Shown: positions 31,201 to 38,570, counted from the stretch's first letter. The stretch: 64,000 nt of DNA from Clostridia bacterium (GCA_017399265.1 JAFQDL010000008.1:1-64000); one strand, 5' to 3'. The notes: generated by a model not told the origin, from the letters alone. Translations and numbers: made by a program.

Positions 31201-32653
31201 AGAGGAATACAAACTAAAATATGTCACAGACCAAATCTTAAGAATAGTGCTTCGTGCAATAGGTCCTATCTCTGGGCCGGTGAGCAACTCTTTCGTTTCT
31301 GCTCCATTTGTGATTACTGAGCAAAACGATACAGATGATACAAATCTTGAATTTAATATATTTACAAGCGGTACTGGTAGAATGGAAGATCCATTTGAGA
31401 TTTCAGATATTAAACAATTGTTTAATATATCCCATTACTTCGATGAGTTCTTGTATTATGAATATACTGGAAGTGGTGTAACAGTAAATGACTCTATAAC
31501 CCCTCTAGGTGCAGAAGATAAACAACCATTTAATGGTGTGTTTGACTTTGGCAACAAACAATTAACTATATATCTTGGCTTACATGAGGATAATGACGAT
31601 AATAATCATATAGCGGGATTATTCTATGGTATTGCAAAAAGTTCTGTTGTTATGAACTTAAAATTAGAACTTGTAAACAAAGAAGATAATAGTTTAACAG
31701 GTGTGTACGACAATAGTAGAATTGGTGGCGTTGCTGTATATAACCATGGATTGATTGCTAATGTTACATTATCAGGTGATATAAACGTTACTTTAGGTTC
31801 TACTGGAGATCCAGGTGTAAGTAATAGAACACTAGTAGGTGGTGTAACTAGTGAGAACTACGGTACAATCTCATATGTTGATTCTAGCTTGAATATTACA
31901 TGTTATGGATACGCTGAAGTAGGTGGTGTTGCTGCTACAAATGAAGGAAACATCAATGTAGTACATGTCAGCGGTAGTATTACTGGCTTTAATGTAGGTG
32001 GTATTGTATATCGAATGAATAATGGCGGTATCTCATATACTACATTCACTGGCAATATCTATAATGATGCAAATCGTGGTACAGAAAATGGTTATGCAAC
32101 TATAAGTTCATTTATTGGTTTCTGGTCGGGAACTGCAATTAAAATAGAACATTGCTTGATAAATCCAGATAAGGTAGAGTTTAGCATAGTTGAATCAATT
32201 ACTCAATCCATTAAGTTCGGTGGATTAATAGCAGAATTCGTGTCAGGTAATGGTAGTGATAAGTGCATAGTGTCGAATTCTCATATTTATATTGAATCTT
32301 ATACTAATGACGCAACATCTAATGGCGCGGCTATTATTGGTCATTATGGATTAGGTAGGTTTACTTTTACAGCTTCCACTTATCAGTCCACTACAGGATT
32401 GAGTCTATCTGGTGGTAATGACAATGGAGGTTTAATACAAAGTGATACTATACCAGAAAATGATTTCTACAATAGTGCTTCTTCCGATAAAACAACTTAT
32501 AAATATCAAGACGCTAGTATGATTTCTGACTATAATAGAGAGGAGGATACTAAAGATGATAAATACACATATTCTGCTGTGGAATTTAATGTGATTAAAG
32601 AAAACAACACTTATAAGATCAAGTATACTACTCCAGCGCCTCCAGCAGAATAA
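19256..32653 (+). CDS. Giant repeat lipoprotein (4465 residues)
   Basis: The N-terminus is a lipoprotein signal: Lys start, hydrophobic segment at about 5-25 and the lipobox LVISC with Cys27. The body is a chain of roughly 90- to 120-residue modules with a recurring Fn3-like start, such as VEKLATPVVTKVVDGKLYW, VSQTPKLYTNNGELSW and VEKLEAVKVSVEDGRYMW, followed by a Y-x-V strand. From about residue 4035 a different domain begins (SGTGRMEDPFEIS) and leads into GLUG-type repeats (IAGLF, RIGGV, LVGGV, EVGGV, NVGGI) near 4119-4260. There is no LPXTG signal, so attachment would be by the lipid. GGTAGG precedes the ATG. Adhesin or surface scaffold is the likely role. Terminator not seen. Confidence 0.75.
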   Translation: MKTWIKILIAMLLIAVTGLSAGLVISCNAKRKGREDVEEIQIAPVGTELTQVTDSDYLRPTYVLDLNKNNSFSIEYVMAPTDLKEYYMYISLSNDKVAITSGNYFETSQTGVVEFGVRPNIELTGSDTVTITFSVMNKKSGGDAIVKSAIDVVLTKPSSLQVPQNIRYDGSKIVWDKVEKDIEGNYIASESVKYAVELIYEIGDQNKIHTCVTDAGVTYYDGVDFTAGVVNSVTVTALGDGTHTSNSGISEEYKFYILKTPKLSFTNNRFSVTEVDDKAAANVMVRENILQNGSVNKINSFNPTIITLNAMSEGLKEYTIHVLSTMVADENTFEIRDNNNDLNMYHDEENNIYYFDSVRSEKVTVKYLTAPNIQLTNEDTMTFANECDGITSFGLSKIYWENTIDNALMTQAKYSVTIDGLDNPYLVSPNTPYLVLNPNELGGATGRKNTYSITINTIDTRAGRDKSVEGDQIVDGLLLVNTNSNQKLMVDQYLPASVDNIVADAVDSNGVLHYTVPKTSDGKRYYEKMDFVFVSGADKYQVALDVSQINQGEINLLDVIQEDGDYDLYIGLKGNSKSLNCPLAIDNSFVYVKENVYQTIGGVKNLKIDKDGKVTFEPVSELTNNYQITIDLGNNETYTFTQSEKTFNIIDKLNNDYDGRYDSLEADKTYKITVLTKSNTNGCFGAKEDISFKKFAAPTAYANGNYIAYDRATGKISWNGPTEEFYLVASDVISDGSELVGSNSYSIDGTELAAGKHTFKINVAGRAEDGEIAILRSDLVEGYVEKLATPVVTKVVDGKLYWEDEDLEYIICVYSGDTLATTMPHDRDISADTVVDLNTITGGNKVSIKAYKDGYIDSDECDKFAFEKISQPEFKVSEGEEYILVANDDKATTLVLNGLEYELNTLEETIVADVKYKQIPIADLTENGSTGLKAAGLYTFKGYFVNNAEIVSSPAYLKSSVTTYSIRRLADTTLVVNGASVTLNQTNDFSKISIEIVNNSNVVYENSAITSNSFTIQESDFSSNEAGEYTATITTTGDVNASIPTLSPINSNEVKFVKLSPTSLGITTENGVHKIKINNANEDYGYILYRRNADGVTYNVVESSKYTIANNVITLKETVHNVYYSVALKQTGCLNSDISSNEINIKYSDFNGSKLVFSEENTVSFAKSSDASSYIIDIKNDQDVVGTYVITGNDVNISTADYTENGTISATTPSVCGVSADEGNYYIDLTYLYDNKDIIEKDKSYKLVITFVGDTDNSTYAVNNTGSHDLDFHYIDMVGTSRIDDVFIIDITKLVSKGYTDIDVVVTTSGSFKEIGVEDYKRIAYYTIDLEDNELWNDAFGQAESYKKELYYDSELVDDYWPDVLQFHKKTIGGNPCLIIDGLLDDSDIYSHNYGQLKTSIEYHANAEGELGLVTTTEKHEDFIKMETFGKDGSSYYLPDGVYSTSNRGVWQINDPETLYMDDGELKAENLFEDFTYIVYLEDVNGNKIEEISDEDFRECKFFDGLPAGLYTMYIQKSKTGALISEVFELEFIKPNALTNVTSALTYDNTYALTNYSFTWISTNQTYENIITYLVTLTDGETTKELSIPGALSSSITTIDGVTYYVTYDATQSTYLLNISADSNFRISKVSVSILGESVDNCERYSDSGNPTTNVLRNTSSVSTDITHINKPARDSIKVTEEGLLEITKDANATEMSYMVYPCYSNGIVKGECIINQTLYETTSFNYENSEELDSGYYLVVIRYIGNETDVVTSAESSKVIEKLDQVSAGVVEGKLTITDFDDKYIYRYMEEGGSAYETVNSDGVIPSDAWADGNKGVTLYRLLKEANDNGEYALRSTLNNMSFYKSKVVTKGLTDGKELWLDKDDSGNDVINLKFVSDNVDGNVDRVGQYIIYLNGKKYASFSPTEPALTIQGVAVCADSIERSLEDNQYVYTVTIPNNILQSLLEDEVNVEYRRVEKGVIYLDFTIQIAGDDKYIENLEDSKVFTIGRIEAIKYGTNAGDVKMFKLQDDMFIYAYSNTLQDIRLTFLSGDTPKYIYTVPADSLSATGYEDELAYVAQIDFTKVKVAEVTIGADNTITPTGDYVILPAGQYKMELCYVSNSDNILDSLSLKFTDINKAQSVDYNSIKANGTNIIWQGLGNPDDENAYYYTFVGNISDKGGEDYVNSIINTTAYESGKYEFSITSHKPSWLKSDATKTYSFQKLHKTNEITANFVKLDTEYYIEAKFKTNANNTLIDGDKQYDLARAYNIEINQVTSKEDGGKQNNVMSYTIPSHLDYTSPQSINSTGGANPIKVTRAYNGAELNNFTYTIYIPIQITSAMMEVDSNFAFLSDSLVSINGMNNSESITISIIDVLGSDVVFGDGNDVYEDDNLTHLRHKTSVADSCSVTLNKTINSSIFDLTKGVLTISGLVPEKKENVRLFRYIENKQITIGDDTIDKEIFEEITTLGDKSINELFANFKSFGGVNLVGAGSSMMELDAGKYFITVQYIDQDDMSNIYSNMTHTMFTVSQTPKLYTNNGELSWDSIGDNATYLLAKSGHDDLEIAGSNFTNGDPEVEVYNTDCDESGEYTYSIRGYIEGEVASAISPTFTAIKLDNPTLTFSNVNGSLKLSWNLITNSTGYAIAEHTESGVDDYTTVEPTINYLIINDRRKEEICDVFYFIYALGDTSKSEDGETYKDSGYLSSFYNPTTIDSPNEISFTYITNTIDADSIRLENGAFTWDHAEIAGADDLTKYYKVYLYYMDKDTETYITYTTTTLNNYIRISDIPDDNIQKGNNNYIHVFIELVTNSNEYVTIMSKLDFANPNDPALCNLANKEVFKHNQDSVYLNPAIDNGMIRYQIEKDGYFKSFADSMHESLNNRYASDLYLNDLTNNVLKSFVTPTIIVDEMATKCVLGTGVFDTYYYQVVNGTESIYIKNTDTANLENIKIMEQDAVYVCIPLPESYLAGKYTISLAYGGATTRVGGEPTGEVFITSSVPSDKFVGYKLPEVYSKEVNDNIHNYNGIMQFGVSQSKEDTTYVSKYLFTFTKTSDSTIQQCEITIATSPDKYDSSIHQGYIGENNTAYVDLYALFVDPSNFVDGAGFAGIKLETDTDYNLHIRALGRSVVNRDTGADSELQYYNSSNSSVFTSFNIIGALNVYIKDEQLAWDGVVNAQEYKVYLERIYDTYNGEIREIINEENEVITVEEMYTVSANAESETIHYFTQFRNNDKLPAGIYLVYVVAVGNGNNIFSSRKLASIAVEKLEAVKVSVEDGRYMWTNPRVHLNSNEILVRDENGNVLGINIKDSDSRYSYYDYHISVLKDGGELLYNTDYVGQDLYKYGRSNEIYMYTYFDLALYTQVAMKGEYELDTNKINVYTNTSDEISADRFKGEKIFLLPSDDAIFVEDDAEVSLADSKYYQITSVSGIEGLKLDTNGKLTFVDKEGSTSKYTLYAYNNSDNFAIGGNYEDYLKYYFMSANLDQRENIDLYKLAKYNGDSQYFDPYKTDATGKKTANRYLFAVQALESGFLRSAQTTPFALQFILQPYLNLKQEGISCTWDTDCGANNIASQLTITGAISVEGDGLVDGDKDVNLPTIFNYSGGEDRSFNFIEKQNMFANQNESSGILETVSYTQDVDKGSYVINYKTGGTYDISVKFMGHNGELREIENTTFVVSSLPSEIEGLHALVNPGRPINPVQSPDPLIVNGLPTETTRHNNYIYIPYQDIYDKDGSDADNKNYDLDLHLIKVIKSIDPDTEEEKVEEVYDGIKYTYNIRVNGETPYVKITDFNNKTGESVYDETSEANSRYVSYVSKVVGVDGYYISLDWVLADLAAENTGKYILKVHARSVANDANYLDTDKGFNVSIYEKLVDDNPVTTDVNESNYLKITLPDTPQASYDKGIISWESSDTLRTEIAVAYKVSDGTTEYVPNYANIYTSYKYYNGKWHLYDHETKEYKELVDGHEVIRTLLDISEGDYYNADGSCKFFENGTTYRVDVVDTAVGIEEYKLKYVTDQILRIVLRAIGPISGPVSNSFVSAPFVITEQNDTDDTNLEFNIFTSGTGRMEDPFEISDIKQLFNISHYFDEFLYYEYTGSGVTVNDSITPLGAEDKQPFNGVFDFGNKQLTIYLGLHEDNDDNNHIAGLFYGIAKSSVVMNLKLELVNKEDNSLTGVYDNSRIGGVAVYNHGLIANVTLSGDINVTLGSTGDPGVSNRTLVGGVTSENYGTISYVDSSLNITCYGYAEVGGVAATNEGNINVVHVSGSITGFNVGGIVYRMNNGGISYTTFTGNIYNDANRGTENGYATISSFIGFWSGTAIKIEHCLINPDKVEFSIVESITQSIKFGGLIAEFVSGNGSDKCIVSNSHIYIESYTNDATSNGAAIIGHYGLGRFTFTASTYQSTTGLSLSGGNDNGGLIQSDTIPENDFYNSASSDKTTYKYQDASMISDYNREEDTKDDKYTYSAVEFNVIKENNTYKIKYTTPAPPAE

Positions 32654-32806
32654 TAAGTATTGTGTAAGAATTTTGTTAAATATATGAGATTGTCGTAAAT
32701 AAAATCATGTATTTGATTGGAAATTCTAAAAAAATAGTGTAAAATAGGAAATAGACTGAATATGTTTTGGTCTATTTCTTATTTTTTTGTTAAAGGGAAT
32801 AAATTT

Positions 32807-35500
32807 ATGAAATTGTTTAAAAAATTATTTGCATCAGACAACTCTAGGAATATTGCAAAATTAGAAAAGATTGCAATAAAGGTAGAGGCTTTGTCTGATA
32901 AATATAAATCAATGAGTGAGGAAGAGTTAAAAAACACTACTGTTGTACTTAAAGAGAGACTTGCTAATGGTGAGACATTGCAAGATATTTTGCCAGATGC
33001 GTATGCTTGCGTTAGAGAGGCTAGTACAAGGGTAATGGGACTAAGACACTTCCATGTCCAAATTCTAGGCGGCATTGCATTATTCCAAGGTAGAATTGCA
33101 GAAATGAGAACGGGTGAAGGTAAGACTTTGGTTGAGACACTTCCTGCTTATCTTTGTGCACTGGAAGGCAAAGGTGTGCATATCGTTACAGTCAATGAGT
33201 ATTTGACAGCCCGTGACGCAGAATGGATGGGTAAGATATTCAAGTACTTAGGCTTAACAGTTGGTATATCTTTGCACAATATGAACCCTCAAGAAAAGAG
33301 AGCTGCGTATGACTGCGATATCACATATTCTACAAATAACGAACTTGGTTTTGATTACTTGAGAGATAATATGGTGACTCGTGCCCAAGATAGAGTTGTG
33401 GCTAGAGGTTACAACTTTGCTATCGTCGATGAGGTAGATAGTATCTTGATAGACGAAGCAAGAACTCCACTTATCATATCTGGTCGTGGTGGCAAGAGTA
33501 ACGAGACATACAAGAGTGCTGCAAGATTTGCTAAGAATTTGAAAATTGACGATTACGAAATAGACGAAGAGTCTAAAGCTATTCGTTTGACAGAAAGCGG
33601 TGTTGCCAAAGCAGAGAGGTTCTTTGGCGTAGAGAACTTAAGTGATATTGAACATATTGAATTGAACCACCATATCAACAACGCAATTCGTGCACAATTT
33701 ATCATGAAAAAAGATGTTAACTACATTGTTCGTGATGGCGAAATCTTGATTGTAGACGAATTTACTGGTCGTCTAATGGAAGGTAGAAAATATTCTAACG
33801 GGCTTCACCAAGCAATAGAGGCGAAAGAGGGCGTGGAGATCAGAGACGAGAACAAGACTCTTGCAACTATTACATTCCAGAATTTCTTTAGAATATATAA
33901 GAAACTTAGCGGAATGACTGGTACTGCAAAGACTGAAGAAATAGAGTTTAACAAGATCTATGGTCTAGACGTTGTTACTATCCCAACTAATCTACCTATT
34001 AGACGTAAAGATTATGCGGATATAGTATTCCAAACAGACAAAGCAAAACTTGACGCAATTGTCCAAGAGGTAAAGAAAATTCACGCAGAAGGCCGTCCAA
34101 TTCTAGTTGGTACTGCTACAATTGAAAAGAGTGAAGAGATTTCCAAACTATTAAAATTAGAGAAAATCCCACACAATGTGCTAAATGCTAAAAATCACCA
34201 AAGAGAGAGTGAGATCGTAGCTCAAGCAGGTAAAAAAGATGCTGTAACAATAGCAACCAATATGGCTGGTCGTGGTACAGATATTATGCTAGGTGGTAAC
34301 CCAGAATTCTTAGCAAAAGCAAAACTAAGACAAGAGGGTGCTACTGACGAGGAATTGGAGTTCTGTACATCATATATTACAACAACTGATGAGAATTTGG
34401 AGAATTGGCGTAACAAATATAGAGAATATTACAACGCTTTCAAAGAAGAGACAGATAAAGAAAAAGCAGAGGTTATTACTCTAGGCGGTCTTCATATTAT
34501 TGGTTCAGAAAGACATGAAAGCAGAAGAATAGACAATCAGCTTCGTGGTCGTGCCGGCCGTCAAGGCGATCCGGGTAGTTCTGTATTCTACGTAAGTATG
34601 GAAGATGAACTAATGAAGAGATTTGGTGGCGACAAGATGAAAGGTATCTTGGGCTGGTTAAAGGTAGAAGAAAGCTTCTCTTTCCAAGTAGGTATGATTT
34701 CTAAACAAATTGAGAGAGCTCAAAAGAAAGTAGAAGGTATCAACTTTGGAGCACGTCATCAAGTCTTGAGATTTGACGATGTCAATAACAAACAAAGAGA
34801 AGTTATATACAAAGAAAGAAATAGAGTATTAGATGGAGCAGATATCCACTCAGAAGTAACAGATATGATTGCTCAACTTGCTAAAGAGACTATTTATCAA
34901 GAGATTGATGAAAACAAGACTTTTGATGAATGGGATTTGGACAAAATCAACGAAGCACTAAACAATCGTATTTTCCCAGGCGATTACAACTATATCACTA
35001 CTCAACTTGTAGAAGACTTAGATTTAGACGACTTGGCTGAAAAAGTTGCTCATGAAGCAGTAAGAATATATGAGATGAAATGCGAGGCGGTTAAAGCTCT
35101 TAACCTTAACCCATCTAAGATAGAAGGTGATATACTACTTAGAGTAGTAGATACTCTATGGATGGATCATATCGACTTTATGGAGATATTGAGAAACGAA
35201 ATTGGTCTAAAAGCTTATGGTAACCAAGATCCAATCGTAGCATACAAGAAAGAAAGTTCTGAGATGTTCGAGAAATTAATTATGAATATCCGTAAAGAAA
35301 CAGCAATGTTCCTACTTAACTACAAGATTAATGTTAAGACAAAGGTTAATCCTAATGCAAGAAAACCTCAAGACTTGCAAACAAATGCCCCAGAAGGCAA
35401 TACTCCAACTAAGTCAAAAGGTAGAGTGATTGGCCGTAACGAACTTTGCCCATGCGGAAGCGGTAAGAAATACAAATCTTGTTGCGGAAAGGAAAATTAA
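32807..35500 (+). CDS. secA: Preprotein translocase ATPase SecA
   Basis: SecA drives proteins through SecYEG by ATP hydrolysis. I start at the ATG at 32807 (AAAGGGA upstream), giving 897 residues beginning MKLFKKLF; a frame from 32762 adds an unlikely hydrophobic leader. Visible are the Walker A region MRTGEGKTL (about 100-108), IVDEVDSILIDEA, the second RecA-like domain with TNMAGRGTDI, and the SEC-C zinc motif CPCGSGKKYKSCC at the end. The last 48 bases and the terminator are duplicated at 41163, and an accessory island follows. Confidence 0.97.
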   Translation: MKLFKKLFASDNSRNIAKLEKIAIKVEALSDKYKSMSEEELKNTTVVLKERLANGETLQDILPDAYACVREASTRVMGLRHFHVQILGGIALFQGRIAEMRTGEGKTLVETLPAYLCALEGKGVHIVTVNEYLTARDAEWMGKIFKYLGLTVGISLHNMNPQEKRAAYDCDITYSTNNELGFDYLRDNMVTRAQDRVVARGYNFAIVDEVDSILIDEARTPLIISGRGGKSNETYKSAARFAKNLKIDDYEIDEESKAIRLTESGVAKAERFFGVENLSDIEHIELNHHINNAIRAQFIMKKDVNYIVRDGEILIVDEFTGRLMEGRKYSNGLHQAIEAKEGVEIRDENKTLATITFQNFFRIYKKLSGMTGTAKTEEIEFNKIYGLDVVTIPTNLPIRRKDYADIVFQTDKAKLDAIVQEVKKIHAEGRPILVGTATIEKSEEISKLLKLEKIPHNVLNAKNHQRESEIVAQAGKKDAVTIATNMAGRGTDIMLGGNPEFLAKAKLRQEGATDEELEFCTSYITTTDENLENWRNKYREYYNAFKEETDKEKAEVITLGGLHIIGSERHESRRIDNQLRGRAGRQGDPGSSVFYVSMEDELMKRFGGDKMKGILGWLKVEESFSFQVGMISKQIERAQKKVEGINFGARHQVLRFDDVNNKQREVIYKERNRVLDGADIHSEVTDMIAQLAKETIYQEIDENKTFDEWDLDKINEALNNRIFPGDYNYITTQLVEDLDLDDLAEKVAHEAVRIYEMKCEAVKALNLNPSKIEGDILLRVVDTLWMDHIDFMEILRNEIGLKAYGNQDPIVAYKKESSEMFEKLIMNIRKETAMFLLNYKINVKTKVNPNARKPQDLQTNAPEGNTPTKSKGRVIGRNELCPCGSGKKYKSCCGKEN

Positions 35501-35625
35501 AAAAACTTGAAAATGCCGTGTTTTGCGGCATTTTTTAATGTCTTTTAAACACCCTAAAATTACGCCGCAAAACAGCAAAAAATGTCCACGTGTCCACCAT
35601 ACACCCATTTTAATTTCGGTGGACA
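35453..35625 (+). repeat. Direct repeat, left copy (secA tail plus terminator)
   Basis: 173 bases that recur at 41163-41335, an offset of exactly 5710, with four mismatches by hand alignment (35567, 35600, 35602, 35604). The copy includes the last 48 bases of secA, its terminator, and a tail with TGTCCAC motifs. The two copies bracket the restriction/DGQHR island. Confidence 0.85.
35512..35536 (+). terminator. Terminator of secA
   Basis: AATGCCG (35512-35518) pairs with CGGCATT (35526-35532), followed by T. An identical copy lies at 41222-41246. A second, longer dyad follows at about 35578-35632 (AAAATGTCCAC ... GTGGACATTTT). Confidence 0.8.
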
Positions 35626-35705
35626 TTTTTTAACAGTTAATAGATATTACTTTGTGTAAAAAGTACCAGAAACGAGACAAAATGTTTCAAAATGCGAACA
35701 ATTTG

Positions 35706-35734
35706 TTGCATTTTTAAGATTTTTTAGTTATATT
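35706..35734 (+). promoter_or_regulatory. Promoter of the restriction island operon
   Basis: TTGCAT at 35706-35711 and TATATT at 35729-35734, spacer 17, about 30 bases before the controller HTH start. It is probably autoregulated by the HTH product. Confidence 0.5.
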
Positions 35735-35764
35735 ATTATTGTATTAAATTTTGAGGTGTTAAGA

Positions 35765-35980
35765 ATGAGTATTTCATATAACAAACTATGGAAACAACTA
35801 ATTGATAAAAACATGACAAAAACTGATTTAAGAATGAAAGCAGATATTGGAACTTCTACTCTTGCTAAACTCGGGAAAAATGAACAGGTTAGTTTAGATG
35901 TTCTTTTAAGAATATGTAAAGTGCTTAATTGCGATATTTCTGAAATCATGGAAATTATTAAGGAGAGTCAAAATGTGTAA
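35765..35980 (+). CDS. Controller-type XRE/HTH protein of the restriction operon
   Basis: A 71-residue single-HTH protein (SYNKLWKQLIDKNMTKTDLR ... CDISEIMEII), of the size of restriction-modification C proteins and small YozG-like regulators. I start at ATG 35765 (GAGGTG 8 bases before); an in-frame GTG at 35756 is part of that site. It overlaps the next gene, the methylase, by 8 bases, so expression of the two is coupled. Controllers of this kind delay nuclease synthesis until methylation is complete. Confidence 0.75.
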   Translation: MSISYNKLWKQLIDKNMTKTDLRMKADIGTSTLAKLGKNEQVSLDVLLRICKVLNCDISEIMEIIKESQNV

Positions 35981-36875
35981 AGGAATTGCAAAACCTTTCT
36001 TAAAATGGGCTGGTGGGAAAGGACAACTTTTAAACAAGTTTGAAGAGTTGTATCCACAAGAACTAATTGAAGGAAAAATCGAAACATATATTGAACCATT
36101 TGTTGGTGGTGGGGCTGTTCTTTTTAATGTTTTACAAAACTATAAAATTAAGAAAGCATATATAAACGATATTAACAAAGAACTTATTAATTGCTATCGT
36201 TGTATTAAGGCAGATGTTGAAGATGTAATAAAACAATTAGATGTTTTAGAAAAAGAATATTTAACAAGCGAAGATAGAACTAATTATTTTTACAAAGTCC
36301 GAGATAGGTATAATGAAATTCACTTAAATGGACATTATGACTTTGAAAAATGTGCAGATTTCATATTCTTAAACAAAACTTGCTTCAATGGGCTTTACAG
36401 AGTTAATAAAGATGGAAAGTTTAATGTGCCACATGGCAAATATAAAAATCCACTAATTTGCGATAAGGATAATTTGACGTTGTGTTCTAACCTATTGCAA
36501 AAAGTTGAAATAAGTTTTGGTAGTTATGAACAAGTTTTAGAAAAAGCAAATAATAATACATTTGTATATTTTGACCCACCATATAGACCACTTATAGAGA
36601 AGAATTCATTTGTGAGTTATGATAAATCTGGATTTGATGATAATGATCAAATAAAACTTGCAGAAAATTATAAAACTTTAGATAACAAAAATTGTTTGCT
36701 AATGCTTTCTAACTCTGACCCTAAAAATACTAATGAAGATGATAATTTCTTTGATGATTTATATAATGGTTTTGAAATTAAAAGAGTTTTTGCAAAAAGA
36801 ATGATAAATTGTCAAGCAAGCAAGCGTGGAGATATAACTGAAATTGTTGTAATAAACTACAAAAGGAGAAAATAG
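35973..36875 (+). CDS. DNA adenine methyltransferase, Dam/DpnM type
   Basis: A 300-residue alpha-class N6-adenine methylase. The SAM site FLKWAGGKGQLL is at residues 9-20, IEPFVGGGAV at about 43-52 and the catalytic DPPY at about 200-203. These features, and the DpnII nuclease two genes later, indicate GATC modification as in the DpnII system of Streptococcus. It is translationally coupled to the HTH gene and one base from the Mrr-like gene. Specificity is inferred from family. Confidence 0.9.
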   Translation: MCKGIAKPFLKWAGGKGQLLNKFEELYPQELIEGKIETYIEPFVGGGAVLFNVLQNYKIKKAYINDINKELINCYRCIKADVEDVIKQLDVLEKEYLTSEDRTNYFYKVRDRYNEIHLNGHYDFEKCADFIFLNKTCFNGLYRVNKDGKFNVPHGKYKNPLICDKDNLTLCSNLLQKVEISFGSYEQVLEKANNNTFVYFDPPYRPLIEKNSFVSYDKSGFDDNDQIKLAENYKTLDNKNCLLMLSNSDPKNTNEDDNFFDDLYNGFEIKRVFAKRMINCQASKRGDITEIVVINYKRRK

Positions 36876-36876
36876 T

Positions 36877-37713
36877 ATGAGTAATATAATTGAATTAACA
36901 GATGTTGAGTTAAAAGAAAGTATAGAAAAATTATACAATTCTTTTGATAACGGTTATGAATTTGAAGAGTTTTTAAAGTACTTTTTAGAAAAAATAGGGT
37001 TAGAAGAAGTTGCAGTAACTCAAAGGTCAAGAGATGGTGGAATTGACTTAACTTGTGTTAAGTCTGGAATTAATGGATTGTCTAATTTAGATGAAGTAAA
37101 ATACTATATTCAGGCAAAATGCTATAAACCTTCCTCTACTATATCTATTAAGGATTTAAGAGAATTGCGAGGAGTAATGCCATTAAACTATAAAGGAATA
37201 TTTATTACAACTGCTAAATTCCCTTCAGGTGCAAAGGAGTTTGCTGAAGAAGATAAATCTAGACAAATTATTTTAATAGACGGAAAGTCTTTGGTTCAAC
37301 AATGTATTTCTATTGGTTTGGGATTCAATTTAAAACCTGTATTTGATGCAAAAACATTGGAATCCTTAACATTACACAAGGAAATAAAAGAAGAAGTTAA
37401 AAAAGAATCCGTTTCTTATGATTTAGTTATCCGTAAACAAATTAGCTTAAATGATATAAGGGCAAGAATATTAAGAATGCCTTCTGAAATTGAAAAAGAA
37501 ATTCCTAAAGATATTACAAACTTAAAATTAAACATTAATGGTAAAGACTACGAACTTAATATTAATGCAGAAAGAACTTACTTAGGTGGGGTTACAAAAC
37601 TTTTTAAAGATGAAGGATTAATATTAGAAAACAATCTTTTCAAACCTAAAATGGCTATATGGAACTACTCGAAAGACAAAATATTAGTGGAAATAAAAGG
37701 AGAAAATAATTAA
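36877..37713 (+). CDS. Mrr-like restriction endonuclease
   Basis: A 278-residue protein whose first 120 residues follow the Mrr_cat PD-(D/E)xK pattern: helix FEEFLKYFLEKIGL, then VTQRSRDGGIDL with the catalytic Asp, then YIQAKCYK with the Gln/Lys pair, and a GIFITTAKF strand. The C-terminal half is not recognised and may choose the target. Mrr enzymes usually cut methylated DNA, which sits oddly beside a Dam-type methylase, so this one may see another modification or work with the second methylase. It overlaps the next start by one base (TAATG). Confidence 0.75.
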   Translation: MSNIIELTDVELKESIEKLYNSFDNGYEFEEFLKYFLEKIGLEEVAVTQRSRDGGIDLTCVKSGINGLSNLDEVKYYIQAKCYKPSSTISIKDLRELRGVMPLNYKGIFITTAKFPSGAKEFAEEDKSRQIILIDGKSLVQQCISIGLGFNLKPVFDAKTLESLTLHKEIKEEVKKESVSYDLVIRKQISLNDIRARILRMPSEIEKEIPKDITNLKLNINGKDYELNINAERTYLGGVTKLFKDEGLILENNLFKPKMAIWNYSKDKILVEIKGENN

Positions 37714-38570
37714 TGAAAAGAACATTTAATGAATGGTTTGCAAATTTTACTGATAGCATTGCTACATATGAATATTACACTGACTTTAGTATTGTTTATA
37801 AGAATATAGATAAAATTAAAGTTGAGTTAAATATTATGAACTCTTTAATAGGTTCAAAAAATATTGAATCTGACTTTGATTTATTGTTTAAGAAATATCC
37901 TGAAATAAGAAAATGTTTACCACTACTTATTGCTGTAAGAGAAAAAGAAATCAAAGTGATAGATGATGGCGAAAAATTAAAATATAACTTTACTAATATT
38001 GATGATATTGAATTGTTAAAAAGGTTTATGAGAAAAACTGGATTATTTGACTTAATTTCAAATCATTTAGTAAACAATTTAGTAGATTATGCAACTGGTG
38101 TTGAAGTTGGGCTTGGTTCAAATGGAAGAAAAAATCGTGGTGGTCATCTTATGGAAGATGTATTGCAAGGTTTTATTCAACAAGCTGGCTTTACAAAGAA
38201 TAAAAACTATTTCAAAGAAATGTATTTGAAAGACATTGAAGAAAAATGGAATATTGACTTGTCTGCACTTTCAAATCTTGGTAAAGTTGCTAAAAGATTT
38301 GATTATGTAGTTAAAACTAATAATTGTATTTATGCTTTTGAAACAAATTTTTATTCAAGCAATGGCTCTAAATTAAATGAAACTGCTAGAAGTTATAAAA
38401 TGCTAGCAGAAGAATCTAAAAATATTAAGGGATTTACGTTTGTTTGGATTACTGATGGTTTAGGTTGGCAAGGAGCAAAAAATAATTTAGAAGAAACTTT
38501 TGATGTAATGGAAAACGTTTACAACATCAAAGAACTTGAACAAGGCAAATTAAAGGAAATTTTAAAATAA
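37713..38570 (+). CDS. Type II restriction endonuclease, DpnII/MboI family
   Basis: A 285-residue protein matching the DpnII family: the start RTFNEWFANFTDSIATYEYYTDF, the middle GLGSNGRKNRGGHLMED, and a nuclease core RFDYVVKTNNCIYAFETNFY that supplies the PD-(D/E)xK acids. Family members cut unmethylated GATC. In the streptococcal system the order is dpnM-dpnA-dpnB; here the second methylase comes after the nuclease and an Mrr-like gene is inserted between. The overlap with the Mrr-like gene argues for one operon. Confidence 0.88.
   Translation: MKRTFNEWFANFTDSIATYEYYTDFSIVYKNIDKIKVELNIMNSLIGSKNIESDFDLLFKKYPEIRKCLPLLIAVREKEIKVIDDGEKLKYNFTNIDDIELLKRFMRKTGLFDLISNHLVNNLVDYATGVEVGLGSNGRKNRGGHLMEDVLQGFIQQAGFTKNKNYFKEMYLKDIEEKWNIDLSALSNLGKVAKRFDYVVKTNNCIYAFETNFYSSNGSKLNETARSYKMLAEESKNIKGFTFVWITDGLGWQGAKNNLEETFDVMENVYNIKELEQGKLKEILK

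Noticed and set aside
35414..35626. A leftward open frame present in both repeat copies (35414-35626 and 41109-41336)
   Set aside because: It is the antisense of the secA tail and terminator, has no ribosome site and is shared only because the DNA is duplicated.
36877..37713. Type I or type III restriction subunit
   Set aside because: There is no helicase motif or specificity-subunit repeat; the Mrr_cat pattern fits better.
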